This document shows, piece by piece, positions 49,035 to 61,267 of a DNA stretch of 64,000 nt. The position numbers and the translations under genes are program-made. Position 1 is the stretch's first letter; each line of letters starts with the position of its first letter. The DNA is from Ambrosia x helenae. Taxonomy: Eukaryota > Streptophyta > Magnoliopsida > Asterales > Asteraceae. The notes under the pieces were generated by a model that had not been told where the DNA came from, ran no database searches, and saw nothing but the letters and a program-made list of their open reading frames with translations. The stretch spans positions 1 to 64,000 of the forward strand of contig JAUTDX010002161.1 of assembly GCA_030844895.1 (NCBI GenBank), written 5' to 3'.

Positions 49035-49706
49035 TTTTCTTCGTGGTTGCCATCATTAAATTATTGCGCAAACAAGGGTTTTTTTGGGTTTGGGTTCATG
49101 ATTTATGTGTAAGAATAAATATATATTATGTTAATATATTTATGTCTAGCCATTATAATCATTTATATAATAATGATCAATTACTACAACATCCCTCAAT
49201 TTATAACCGTTATTTCCTTTATGAATGAAATTACCCTTACTAACGTTGTTAGAGTCTCTCCTAGGAGTATATATAGATCAGAGCTTATTGTGAGGGATTG
49301 GCAATCATCACCCCCTCTCTCATACCGAGTTCCCTCAAGAACTCATAAGCTATCAGAATGATACACCGTAAAGAGAACTTGACCAAGATCATGGTGTATT
49401 TTATCTCTATTGTGGTTACTGACTAATCAGGTACATGTGATTAGTTATGTTTTACTCATGTTCTTATAATATAATCAACATTTCGAGAATGAATATGATA
49501 TAAACCATTTTGAGATAAGTGGGATTGTAGGTGTGGTAAAATGTTACCGACAGAATTTTGTTCTTTTTACTTAGTATCATTGAAGAAGATAAAAGTGGAA
49601 AACGAAAAAAACGTGTCACATAATTGATTACAAATAATCCTATATAATTATAGTGGTAGGTAGATGTGTTCACTATGTATATATGCTTGTGAAATGATTG
49701 GGTATC
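49035..49706 (+). repeat. Segmental duplicate upstream of UGT copy B
   Basis: Matches 61268-62470 in blocks (for example 'TTCTTCGTGGTTGCCATCATTAAA', 'GTCTAGCCATTATAATCATTT', 'AACGTTGTTAGAGTCTC', 'GGTGTATTTTATCTCTATTG'). It is part of the tandemly duplicated UGT unit. The copy at 61 kb has about 490 bp extra (61428-61915). Confidence 0.75.
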
Positions 49707-52406
49707 TAACACTAGTACATAAAAGAGCAAAAGATGCGGTGATTTAGCCTATAAGATGCGGTTTTAGACCCGCATCTTATAGCCTCGCATCAAAAGGCTA
49801 AATGCAAATGATGCGGGTTCAAATGAACCACATCTTTTGGTATAGAACCGCATCTTTTAGTCTTTTAAGTTTGACAACCAAATTGTTTAAAGATGCGGGT
49901 ATGAAACCGCATCTTTTGTATTTTAAGCTATAAATATATTTTTTTTATTTAATTTGTATGTGTTTTTTTTTTTTTGAAATTTCCAACTAAATTCTAAATA
50001 TACACAAATATACATACCTAAAAATGAAAATAAAATACAAAAAAAATTAAAACCAATATAAAATAACCCAAGCATCTAAACTTACAAAAGTTTCCAAGTC
50101 ACACATAATTACAAAAGCTTCAAAGTAAAACAAATACATATATGTCTAAATATGAAAGCAATACACAATAACTTCTGAACCGACGTCATCACACTTGCAA
50201 CCCATACCGACGTCTTCATTTTATAGTTGCAACTGAAACTGTAGAAATCGCCTAACAAAACATAACGTTTCATTAATGAAATGAGGATTTAACAATACAA
50301 GCGTATATATGTATAAAATGCAATCTTTCCATTCAAATTTTAAAATACTATCATACATGCATATGCATATAAGACATGAATATCCAAATCTACCTTATGT
50401 ATGCACATAAGACATGAAGATCCAAATCTACCTGTTGTATGCACATAAGAAATGAAGATCCAAATCTACCCTACAAATGCACATAAGACATTAAGATCCA
50501 CATCCACGACCTACAAATACGATAATGCTACAACTGACCAATATACCTATCGAATTATAAAATCACAAACCATACAAAAAAACATTTATCAACCCATGCA
50601 AAAAGCATTCATCTAATGTAACCAATATACATGCCCTTATGTGATGATCAAAGTTAATGAGTTACAAGTATATTGGTTCAATTGACCCATACACACACAC
50701 ACATTTACACTACGTATACATATATACATATTCTTGTACTACATACTTGTATATAAGCAAGTTTTTAGTTGACGCTTTAGATATGATTATATGAATGAAC
50801 ATTAAATGGTAGAATTTAAGCTAACCTTGAGACGTCTTTACGGAGTTTATGTCCGGCCCACAAACACCAAACACCTTCATATATATTCAATAACAAAATA
50901 TAACCACATAAATATAAAGAAATCAACAACATAAGTAATAAAGTTCAAATTTTCATACCTTTGCTTGATAATTGAATGAAATATAGAAAAAAGGTTGTAT
51001 AATTGGACCTTTGCCTGCATATAACAAAATATATTCAATAATATCAAACAAAACTAAAATATAATACCAATAAATGAAATAATACCTTCAAGATAAATAT
51101 GTAATGAAAAAAAATTGAAATGGATGAGATTAGTGTGAACATCGTTTTCTGGGTACGGGTTTAGGTATTTTGAGCTTTGACTCGGACAATTGTGGTTTAA
51201 ATACGTCCACAATATACTAGTGAGTTCAAATTGGAGCATTATAAAATTATAAATGTGCTGGTTTATAAACAAACATGATAGCATTCTTTATCTAAGATGG
51301 CAATGTTTACTCTTGATTCAATTCTTTCAAGGCTATAAATGCATAAATTAATCAAGTGAAATGAGAATAATCAACTGGATTATAAGAAACCGCAAGGAAT
51401 AAGCAGTAAATTAGTACATTATCATATAACCAAAACTAATTAGCAAACTATAGATACCAAGGCCAAGAAGCAGAAATCACAATTAGCAGAGATCGATACC
51501 AAAACTAATCAGCAGAAAACACCATAAAATGTATGCCCCTACTTGCAATAAAATGAAAATTACATAGATATGAATTCCCTTGGGCTAAAATGAGATCATT
51601 AATATGCAAAATTAAATGAATAAAATATGAGGATGTGGTTCAGACTAGTAAAAAAAAGTATTGTTGTTCTTTATTACCTTTCATATAACTTCTAATCTTG
51701 TAAGTAACCAGATGATGCAATATTCCAGTAAACAAACCTACCTAAATTGTTGGCAAAAGAGATTTGTAATCGAATCAATCAACCAACGAATGATTTCCAC
51801 AAAAAACAATTGAATTAATTAAGAGAAAGAAACAAAATAACCGGACACCATTACCAAAGAAACATAAACTAACCTACAAAATCTTTATGGGAAGTAAGCG
51901 ATATTTATACGTCAGATAGTGTAGAACGGTAGAAAAGATCTAAATCGTGCCTTGTTTCCGAAAAAAACTTCTATCTGATTACTCAGTTACTGCTCCCATA
52001 GATGGTTTTCCAAGAGCATAAAACGTAATCACTACAAAAATTAGGGAAAATTTGGGACCCTTAAGCTAGGGCATTACCTACTTGTTCGTTCTTCATAAGA
52101 GTCGGCCTCTTGGGGTGCAGCAACTTGTGATTAGATCGGGTTTGGGGAGATGGAGATGGTGGTGTGACGGTTTTTGTTGTAATTGATAGAGATGGGGAAG
52201 TTTTTGTGGTATGGAGAGAGCGGCAGATTAATGTATATTGATGTTTGGGGGGAAATTTTAAGGTTTGGCGGGAAATTTTGGATAGGTCAAAATTTAGGGA
52301 AATTTTAGATGATGTATTTTATTTTTTATTTTATATTATATACTTTTATTGTTTTTATATTTATTTATTTCATTTATTGTATACATTTTTATTTATTATA
52401 TATTGT

Positions 52407-52844
52407 TAGGGGTGCAAATTAACCGAGCAGCTCGCGAGCTACTCGAGATCGGCTCCAGAAAAATCTCGAAACAAGCCGAGTCTTATCGAGCCCGAGCCGA
52501 GCTTGAGCCTAAAACAAAGCTCGTTTACTTATCGAGCCCAAGCTCAAGCTTGGCATATAAAGCTCGGCAGGCTCGTCGAGCCTTAGTAGAATATTGGTTT
52601 TATTAATATTTTATAATATTTACCTCACATTTAAAGATGTTTAGTAAACGATCCGATCCGAGCTTTAGACTTATCGAGCTATCGAGCCTAAACGAGCTTA
52701 TATTTATATTATTTTTATTTAATATATTAACTAATAAACAATAAACAAGTTGAGCCCAAGCCGAGCTCGCGCTCTTATAAGTTAATCGAGTTCGAGCTCG
52801 AGCCTGATCGAGCTCGGGCTCGGCTCGACTCGTTTGCACCCCTA
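52407..52844. mobile_element. hAT-type MITE inside the CACTA element
   Basis: 438 bp with perfect terminal TAGGGGTGCAAA / TTTGCACCCCTA and 8-bp flanks TATATTGT / TACATTCT (6 of 8 match). The interior is rich in GAGC/GCTC words (CGAGCTCG etc.) and largely self-complementary. The ends and TSD length fit hAT. Confidence 0.8.
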
Positions 52845-53089
52845 TACATTCTTATTCTTACTCTTATTAAAATAAATAAATAAATATTGAACATACTAAG
52901 GTTACAATCATATGTTACACGGGTTGATAAATGTAACATATATAATTAATATAAAATTTGTGTTTAAGAAAACATATGCATTTCAGGATTGAAATAATAG
53001 GTCTATTATACTAATAGAATAAAATATAATGTAATTTGTTAATATATAGTCGTAAAAATATGTATTTAAAAAATAAGCATTGACGTGTG

Positions 53090-54345
53090 ATGTGCCTGGT
53101 TTTAGTAAGTAGAAAAGATATCATTTTTCCCGGTGCTAAAAACTTGGGGTTTTAATTCCAAAACATTGGTTGTGGGAAAAGATGAATTTTACTAAACCGT
53201 TTAACAAGTTTTAAATTTATAAGTAAACGATAATTACTTAGAAACTAAAACCAACACATAGGCAGAGAAACTGACGTCTATAGCATAGAATTATAGGGTA
53301 AATATCGAGTATCGTATTCCAAAGAACACACTTTCCCCAACTCAACATTTTATCACTTTAACTAATCGGGTTTTGAAAAAGAAAATAAGACGGAGGGGTT
53401 CTAAAAGAAAATAGTTTTGGAAAAGTTTTTGGTTTTAAAATGAAAAGATAAAAATAGTAGGGATAAAAGACATGCACATCTTGGGGACCCTTCGAATAAG
53501 TAGGCAAATTATATTGAAAGTAGTAGTAGTTTTAATTATTGGTGATGATAACGTGGTTGAACGGTCCCTTTAGAGTTGTTTATGAGAAAAGAAATAAACA
53601 ATGGATGACATTCTGGCAACTCTATGGGTCACGCACAGGGGAAGTGTACGAGTCCCCATAAAAGGTGTTTCCAGACTGCTGGCCCGCAAGTCGATCTTCT
53701 TCTTATTCACAATGTGGTGTTACCTAACTCAAACTAGCCGTGTAGCTTTTTGGAAAACTTGAGTCCTGCTTTTTAGGCGCTTCTCAAACCACTGCCAAGC
53801 CACACACGAGTCTCGAGTCCCGGAAGTTGGTGAATTAATGTAAACGTGTTAGTTATCCAATAATAAATGTTTTACGATCATTATAAAACTTGTTGATATA
53901 TGGATACATGAGTTTCATAACCCTAATTTTACTGTTTTCCGTTGGGGAAGAAACATGCTGGATGAACTTCACTTTTTAGACAACATTATTACATTATATC
54001 ACATAAAACTCTGTGAACTCACCAGCATTATGTATGCTGACTAACATAGCATGTTTTCTTAGGTCGCTAAGGTAGCAACAAGACTAGTCACACGGAGTCT
54101 CATATTGCCTTGCATCTTGTCGAACATTGTTTTCAAACTGTTTGAACTATTTAAATTCGGTTTCTTGGATTGTAACGTTTAAATTGATTCCGTTGTATTT
54201 CTTTGGTCTAACTTTTAAACTGCTTAGTTGTTTATTACGTTGTTTTCTTTCATATAGTTGCCATTTATTGTGACCGTTGACTTGGATCCTGGTATGTTAC
54301 GGGCCTCGCGGTAAAACCCTGCAGGTGAAATTTGAGGGTGTAACA
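53090..54345. repeat. Probable gypsy-type LTR, ends uncertain
   Basis: About 1.25 kb without coding content, ending in GAAATTTGAGGGTGTAACA, similar to the 3' end of many plant gypsy LTRs. Composition differs from the flanks, with a moderate-GC block at 53590-53830. No matching second copy is in the window and no TSD was found, so this is a tentative call. Confidence 0.35.
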
Positions 54346-54763
54346 GACAACCTCAAAAGGCCAAACTCAAATCCTGCATTGGGATAATCCACCAAAAGTA
54401 ACACAAGTGAGGATCGATCTTAGGTCTCCACTAGAGAACCCGATAAGTTCACACCCGGTTACCCGCATAAGATACCCAATTACCTGCTATATAAATCTAT
54501 TTGTATTTCCATATATTTGTTTAACAATTTCAATTTTCCTCCAACTTACAAGAATAAACCTAATTAAAATTTAAAAACTTGCCTAGTAGGATAAAAGGTC
54601 ACACCCTTTATTATTTCCAATTTTCTATATATACAAAATATCCCTCATAATTGATTATTATTCCATAAGCCATAAACCTTGCACTCTTTATTATTTCATT
54701 TCCAGTTTTGGTTTTTGAAGCTCTACAACTTGCATCAACCTAACACCACCAAGGCACAACACA

Positions 54764-55107
54764 TGTAATGATAGATATAGGTTTTACTAGGAAAAACCTA
54801 GTGTAAACTTCCAAGAATATTAAGAGAGAAGAAGATCAAAGCCTAAGCTTTTCTTTCAAATTTTCATTCATGTTTATAATAAAATACCATTGCCATTATA
54901 TAGGCTTTACAAAAGATAACTAACATTAACTTCTACTATCACTAACCCACTAAATAAAATAAGAAACTAACCCACTATTCTAGGTGCATAAATAAAATAA
55001 TAATTAACTGTAGTAGCTAACTATGCATGACATGGGTGTTCATGGCAACATGGATGTGCATGGTTGACGCGAAGATAAATAGGTGACGTAGAACTCGGCA
55101 CGTATCA
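54764..55107 (-). repeat. Copia-like LTR remnant, minus strand
   Basis: On the minus strand it begins TGATACGTGCCGAG, has a TATA-like GCCTATATAATGG, and may end ...CATTACA at 54764. A purine-rich AGAAGCGCGGGAA precedes the TG. Its first 243 bp are repeated at 55594-55836. No internal coding region remains. Confidence 0.45.
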
Positions 55108-55189
55108 TTCCCGCGCTTCTCAAAATGAACATAATTAATGACCTGCCTATACATGATTAATTAATAACCTGAATATTTTGTGTTTTTTC

Positions 55190-55566
55190 CTGTATGAACA
55201 AAACCCCAGAAAAAAATAGTCATTTTTTCTCCGTTTTTTATATAGCACTGTGGTACTCGTTGGAAAAATAATAAAATGCTCGTTAATTTGGTCGTTTTTT
55301 CTCCATTTTTTATATAGCACCATGGTACTCGTTAGAAAGATAATAAAACGCTCGTTAATTTGGTGTAATTTTTTCTTTAAAAAATCTCGTATATAAAAGA
55401 TATTAACGTTTAAAAATTATAGGAGGACACATGAGAGAAATAAATCTAATTTTGTTTTGAAATTTTTTTTTTACTAAAATATCTCAACGTTACATGACAT
55501 CTTACATGGCACTCTCAAAGGGGAGAATGACTATATGAGTGCCATGTAGGATTTAGCCATTTGAGA
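55190..55566 (-). mobile_element. Truncated Helitron copy, inverted
   Basis: Shares with 30392-31047 and 63334-64000 the blocks 'GTTAATATCTTTTATATACGAG' and 'AACGAGTACCATAGTGCTATA' (as reverse complement). The 5' TC lies at 55565-55566, followed on plus by T. The 3' end with hairpin and CTAG is missing. An internal ~70 bp block is duplicated (about 55225-55345). Confidence 0.6.
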
Positions 55567-55593
55567 TATATATATATACATATATATATATAT

Positions 55594-55836
55594 ATTCATG
55601 TTTATAATAAAATACCATAGCCATTATATAGGCTTTACAAAAGATAACTAACATTAACTTCTACTATCACTAACCCACTAAACAAAATAAGAAACTAACC
55701 CACTATTCTAGATGCATAAATAAAATAATAATTAACTGTAGTAGCCAACTATGCATGACATGGGCGTTCATGGCAACATGGGTGTGCATGGTTGACGCGA
55801 AGATAAATAGTTGACGTAGAACTCGGCACGTATCAT
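55594..55836 (-). repeat. Second copy of the 243-bp LTR-like block
   Basis: Same length as 54866-55108 and nearly identical, with a few substitutions. Both start at ATTCATGTTTATAATAAAA and end at CTCGGCACGTATCAT, in direct orientation. They could be two LTR 5' parts of one collapsed element, or a local duplication. Confidence 0.6.
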
Positions 55837-56524
55837 GTACTCATTATATGTTATAGTAAAATAACGGGTATACCCGATAGCCATGGGTATTTTCTACTAC
55901 AAATCCCAATTGGTATTTTTTTAAACACAATAACGGGTATACTCGATACCCTTGGTTATACCCTATACCCAACAATACCCAATGGGTATCAGGTCGGGTT
56001 TGGTATACGGTTTTTATAAACAGGTTCGGATTTAGTATTACCAATATCTTACCGAACCCGGCCCATTGCCATCCCTAACAAATGTGGAGTCTACCTATAA
56101 CAAAATATATTTAATAATTCTAAATAAAACTAAAACATAATATCAATAAATGAAATAATACCTTCAATATGATGCAAAAAATGTTTTGGGGTTTAAGGTG
56201 CGGTTGTGAGAACCGCATCATTTGATGCAAAATTTATTCTTTTTTTAATGTTTAAGATGTGGTTGTGGGGAACCGCATCTTTTAGTTCACTTTTTCTATT
56301 AAAAAATGCATAAGATGCGGTTATGGGAGGCAAGTGCATCTTTTGGTCCACTTTATCTTTAAAAAAAATGCATAAGATGCGGTTATAGGAGGGAACCGCA
56401 TCTTTTGGATTTTGTCATTCGCATCTTTTGACTCTTTCTGTACTAGTGTAAAATTTCGGATATCTTTCCTCACTCCTCCACATAGTTGCCACAAAACCCA
56501 TAAAAAATAGCAACTAAGAGAGAG

Positions 56525-59500
56525 ATGGAGGACCATGGTGGTGGAATACGACGGCGGCCATTGGTGGTGCTAACCAGAGCCGGCCCTAGGGGTGTGCAAG
56601 CCGCACTTTCGGCCGAGGCCCGTTTTTTCCGAGGGCACTAGATTATATATACGCTATAGATATTTTATATATATCGGTAGAACTAAAATTTAATCAATAT
56701 GTACTGTAGACCAGTTGGTTAGGCCCCCCACTTCTAATAACTCTACCTAAGAACGTGAGTTCAATTCCCGGCGCTCATCTTTTTGTTTTTTTTTTTCTTT
56801 CACCTTTTATTTCCTTGAATTAACAAAAATGGCCGATATTCAAAACTATAATTGCTGCAACTAATAATCCTACAAACATAATTTATTAATCAACTTTACA
56901 TTTAATGGATAAAAAATTTACATACTTCTTAAAAAGTATTGTTTTCTATTAATATATGAATAATAAATAATAATTTTAAGTATCATTTAAGTTTTTTTTT
57001 ATAAAGTAAATAATTTTATAAGACAAATAAAACATTTTAGTTGTTGTATTGAATGCAGTACCATACCGGTACTGAAACTTTGATTTCGACATCATTTAAA
57101 CGTTTCACCCTATATAATATATATTATATGTCTTTACTCCATTTATTTTGCATTAAAAATGCTGAAAATGCAACGTCATTCCAATATAAGTTTTACTAAA
57201 AACATGGTTGTATTTAAATTTGACATCGTACTTAAGTGCGGTTGTGTAAAGATTAAAATATGTGACCATTTGTCATTACATAAAAACGCCCTTTTAAATA
57301 TACATTACAAAACAACTAAAACTTATATATATGTTTTCTGAATTGTTGAAAATGAAACAATTTCCATAGTTTCAAGATGACTCATATGAGGACCTATAGA
57401 TTAATGTTGTTGGTTGATATATCGATTGCTAGAAGTAGGTAACTGATGTATGCTATCGAATGTAAAAAATGTTTTTGACCCTCTCATTTAAATCTTGCTC
57501 CATCTCTGTATATATATTAGTTTATTGCTATAACGTTAATCGTCGTTTAAAATAAATGAGTTTATATAATTCGTTATTGGCCTAAGGGCCCTTTTTACAT
57601 CTCGCACAAGGCATTTGAATTCTCAGGACCGGCTCTGGTGCTAACATCATCACCATTTCACGGCCACATGACTCCTACTCTCCAACTAGCCACAACCCTT
57701 CATGCCAAAGGCTTCCCAATAGCCATTGCTCACTCTAGTTTAAACCCACCAAACCCTTCTAACCATCCTTCTGACTTCACCTTCTGCCCACTTTCGGACA
57801 ACGTATCCGCCATTCAAGAACAATCTGGCGGCTTCGCTAAGTTCATCAACACGCTCAACAACAACTGTAAAGCATCATTCAAGGAACACTTGACTCGATT
57901 GATCAGTGATAATGGAAATAAGTCAATGGTTGTCATCTATGATAACATTATGTATATGGCTGGAGTTGTTGCTGTTGAACTTAATATCACTGGCATTATG
58001 TTTCGAACTAGCAGTGCAGCGTTCTTTCCGGCTTGGCTTGTCCGTCAACAGCTCCATCAACAAGGCAGATTTCTTGAAGAAGGTATGCTTTATTGTTTAC
58101 TCTTTTAAAATAAAATAGTTAATTGAATGGAAAAGTTATTTGGAGAAAAATAAAAAACATGTCACCTCAATTTCGTTTTCATAAACAAATGAAAGAGGGT
58201 CCATTTAATAATTATAAGTAGATATTTTAATTTCAATCACATGACTTTATGATAAACGAAAACATGCATAGGTTCTTTGAAAATGAAAGTTCATATTTTT
58301 ATTTTATTTAAAAGGAACTCTATTTTCTTTTTGTATATCATTAAGAAAAACACTCTTGTTTTATATTAATTTTTAGCTTTCAACCTAGAGGTATAAGCTT
58401 GAATTTGGCTTATTTTGAATTCTATGTTGAATGCTCAAATTCGGTTTGCTAATAATGCTGAAATTCGTGCTCGGCTCGAGTTTACCACGTTATGATTTAT
58501 ATATTTTAATACATTTTATTTAGTTACATGTAGTTAATTATATAGATTTTATTTTTTTTATGATTATAATATTTATATATAACAAGTACATATAATTTAA
58601 GTTATTTTATTATAACTTTATCTATAACAATATTTCATATGTATCTTTATAATTAAGAATTGCTCACGGCTCACATACATATTCAAGCTCGATATATAAA
58701 ACTGCAGCCATAGTCTCAAGCTCAGTTACTAAATGAGCTCTGAATAAGGTTTGAGCTAGAGCGCTCATTTACACCCCAGCCATATAAAAATTATAACCCA
58801 AGTTAACATTTTACATTTTCTAAGATATGAAGTAATGCTAATTCCCAATTTGTTAAAAGATTTTGTGATGCAGGAGGTTGTGTCAAATCATCATCCCTAA
58901 GGTATAAAGACCTTCCATTTTCTAAAGCGCCTATCGAAGACTGGATACAAAATATTGCCAACTTCAGCCAACAAGCACACCCCTCTGCCGTTATTTGGAA
59001 CACCATTGAATTTCTCGAACATGAATCCTTAACCCAAGCCCACAACTTATTAAAAGTTCCTGTTTTTTGCGATTGGACCTTTACACAAAATAACACCAAG
59101 CTCATCTATCGGTCCTCACCAAGAAGACACTGGTTGCATCACCTGGCTCGATAAACAACCTCCCAAATCGGTGGTGTACATAAGTTTTGGAAGCATAGCC
59201 ACAATGGACACGAAAGTGATAACCGAGATGGCATGGGGTCTAGTTAAAAGTAACCAACGGTTCCTATGGGTGGTTAGACCGGGTTTAGTTAGTGGATCAG
59301 AGTGGCTCGAGTTACTGCCCAAAGAGTTCGTAGAGGAAACAAGAGAACGTGGCTTAATTGTGCAATGGGCTCCACAGAAAGACGTGTTAGCCCATTTTGC
59401 AGTGGGAGGGTTTGGAGTCATTGTGGATGGAATTCGTGTTTGGAGAGTATTTCATCGGGAGTTGTGATGATATGTCAACCGTTTATTGTTGACCAAATGG

Positions 59501-59730
59501 TGAACGCGCGTTATATTAGTTACGTGTGGAAGATCGGTCTTGAGTTGGAGCGGGTCGAGAGAGGGGAGGTTGAAGAGATGATTAGAAGAGTTATGGTTGG
59601 TGATGAAGGAGAGGGAATGAGAATTAGAGTAAACAATATGAAGGAAATAGTTAAAAAAGCTCTTGAAAATAATGGTTCTTCCCAAGAATCATTGAGGGTT
59701 GGTGGATTTCATTTTGTCATGTTGATTTAA
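56525..59730 (+). pseudogene. UGT copy B, disrupted by a hAT insertion
   Basis: UGT76-like, related to copy A. ATG at 56525 (MEDHGGGIRRRPLVVL). Exon 1 is split by a 1063-bp hAT element and resumes at 57646 with SSPFHGHMTPTLQLA, ending at a GT donor after 58082. The intron is 58083-58873. Exon 2 starts after a good TGCAG at 58874 (GCVKSSSLRYKDLPF). There is a one-base insertion in the T run near 59065, and a one-base loss near 59408 inside the PSPG box between AVGGF and SHCGWNS. A further shift near the end alters the C-terminus. Catalytic His and the PSPG residues are present but in different frames. Not functional as it stands. Confidence 0.9.
56575..57637. mobile_element. Non-autonomous hAT element in UGT exon 1
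   Basis: 1063 bp with ends CAGAGCCGGCCCTAGGG and GGACCGGCTCTG (inverted CAGAGCCGG), flanked by a perfect 8-bp duplication GTGCTAAC (56567-56574, 57638-57645). No transposase frame. Internal sequence is AT-rich with a T run near 56781-56800. Copies A and C lack it, giving the empty site. Confidence 0.92.
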
Positions 59731-60092
59731 AAAAAAAGATGATAGAATCATGAAGGTTGTGAAAGCGGAAGACTCATAAGTCATTATCAGTAATATCATC
59801 TATTCATAAGAGCATCCCAACAATTAGTTTTTCAGATATGTTTTTTAGGTGTTTTTTCACATCATCACGCTTTTGCTATTGTTAGCTTGTTTTATTTTAT
59901 TTAAGGTTTTCCACAAGAACATCAAAAAATCAAAAAAAAAAGTTAGTAGTGGGACCTTTTTGTAGAAATGAGTGGTTAAAATTTAAAAGGTGATAAAGAT
60001 ATGACGTGTTATTAGGTTTGAGTTTTTGGTGTTTTATACTAAGTGTTTTTACGATGTGGCGGTGACTAGGCATGTTTTTAAACGTTTTTAGG
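59731..60092 (+). other. 3' flank of UGT copy B
   Basis: AT-rich. No gene or bounded repeat seen. Confidence 0.5.
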
Positions 60093-60367
60093 CAATGTTT
60101 TCAGAACTGGATTGGTCATTGAACCGGACGCCCCACAGGGTCATCGATCCGGCCCGGTCAACGAACCGGTCAACAAGCCAACAAAAAGCAAGAAACAATC
60201 TATAAAATCCGGCCCGACCCCTAATTTTCCGGTCCAACCAGCCAAATATTTGGTCCCACCGGCCGATTCACCGGTCCAACACCGTTTCGCTTGCATAGTC
60301 GTCCAACCCTCCGACTCGGACCAGCCCATGTCCCGGAACCCAGTCCGGTCCGATTTTAAAAACCATG
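60093..60367. mobile_element. GC-rich MITE-like element (CCGGTC-rich)
   Basis: Ends 'GTTTTCAGAACTGGATTGG' and, inverted, 'GGTTTTTAAAATCGGACCGGAC'. The interior is full of CCGGTC/GACCGG words and much GC-richer than the surroundings. The short open frames across it are composition artefacts. Superfamily and TSD are not established. Confidence 0.5.
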
Positions 60368-60551
60368 CTTTTAGGCATACTTATTGTGGATGGTCTAAGA
60401 CAAATTTATTGAATATGTCCTTTTAATTTATATAAAATTGTAGCTTTCATCTTTAATGTTTAAAAGTCATACCGGCTATATATCCTCTATGTTTCTTTAT
60501 CATTTCAGGTCCATTCTTCATTTTAATTACCTATATATTAGTTTAGAAACT

Positions 60552-61255
60552 TTCATGAATAGTACTAACGGAGTTACTATTCAACTCCGTTAGGTTACTA
60601 TTCAACTACGTCAAGTTACTATTACTCTGTTTTTTTAATTTTTTTTCCTAAATCCGTTTTTTTTTTCTCCGTTAAGTTACTATTTAGCCCTATTTTGTTT
60701 TTAATTTTCTTTACTCAACTCTGTTAGGCTATTACTCAATTCCGTCATGTTACTGTTCAACTCAACTCCGTCAATTACTATCCAACTCCGTAAAGTTACT
60801 ATTCAAGGCCGACAAGTTACTACTCAACTCCACTCAACGCCGTTAGGTTACTACTCAAACTCCGTTAGACTATTGTTCAACTCCGTTAGCTTAACGGAGT
60901 TACTATTCAACTGCGTTAAGTATTTAACTCCGTCAAGTTACTATTTACTCTGGTTTTTTAAAAATTTTTTTCCGCAACTTCGTTTTTTCTCTGTTAGGTT
61001 ACTATTTAGCTATGTTTTTTTTTTTATTTTCTTTACTCAATTCCGTCGTGGTACAACTCAAGTCAACTCAACTCCATCAACTACTATCCAACTCCGTCAT
61101 TTACTATTCAATGTCGTCAAGTTACTATTCAACTCCACTCAACACCGTTAGGTTACTACTCAACTCGTTAGGCTACTATTCAACTCCGTTAGCTTAACGA
61201 CGTTACTATTGAACTCCGTTAAGTTACTATTTACTCCGTTCTTTTAATTTATTTT
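60552..61255 (+). repeat. Degenerate minisatellite, ~20-25 bp unit
   Basis: About 700 bp built from many imperfect copies of a unit like AACTCCGTTAGGTTACTATTC, interspersed with T-rich spacers. A larger period is visible: 'CTTTACTCAA...TCCGTC' and 'GTTACTATTTA' blocks recur about 300 bp apart. Frames crossing it are repetitive and not genes. Confidence 0.75.
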
Positions 61256-61267
61256 TTCCCGCAACTT

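Larger units (their letters stand above)
49710..56448. mobile_element. Non-autonomous CACTA (En/Spm) element, TSD TAA
   Basis: 6739 bp with terminal inverted repeats CACTAGTACATAAAAGAG and (right end, reverse complement) CACTAGTACAGAAAGAG, flanked by TAA (49707-49709, 56449-56451). Both subterminal regions carry many direct and inverted copies of an AAGATGCGGTT / AACCGCATCTT unit (49725-49915 and 56185-56440), the typical transposase-binding arrays of CACTA elements. No TnpA/TnpD-like frame is visible. The interior holds a hAT MITE, LTR-like pieces and a Helitron piece. It lies about 70 bp upstream of the ATG of UGT copy B. Confidence 0.9.

Noticed and set aside
49725..49915. Repeated AAGATGCGGTT/AACCGCATCTT units considered as a CRISPR-like array
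   Set aside because: Irregular spacing, both orientations, plant context, and position at the CACTA terminus. These are transposase-binding subterminal repeats.
54360..54500. Possible decayed SINE (GGATCGATCTTAGG resembling an inverted B box)
   Set aside because: No poly(A), no TSD and no clear A box.
58380..58785. Possible degraded copy of the GAGC-rich hAT MITE in the UGT copy B intron (ends in TTTACACCCC)
   Set aside because: Only one end is recognisable, and the other end and TSD are not found.
60112..60426. 104-codon Pro/Val-rich frame
   Set aside because: Generated by CCGGTC words of a MITE-like repeat; no domain.
60747..61151. 134-codon repetitive frame
   Set aside because: It is the minisatellite read in frame, not a protein gene.
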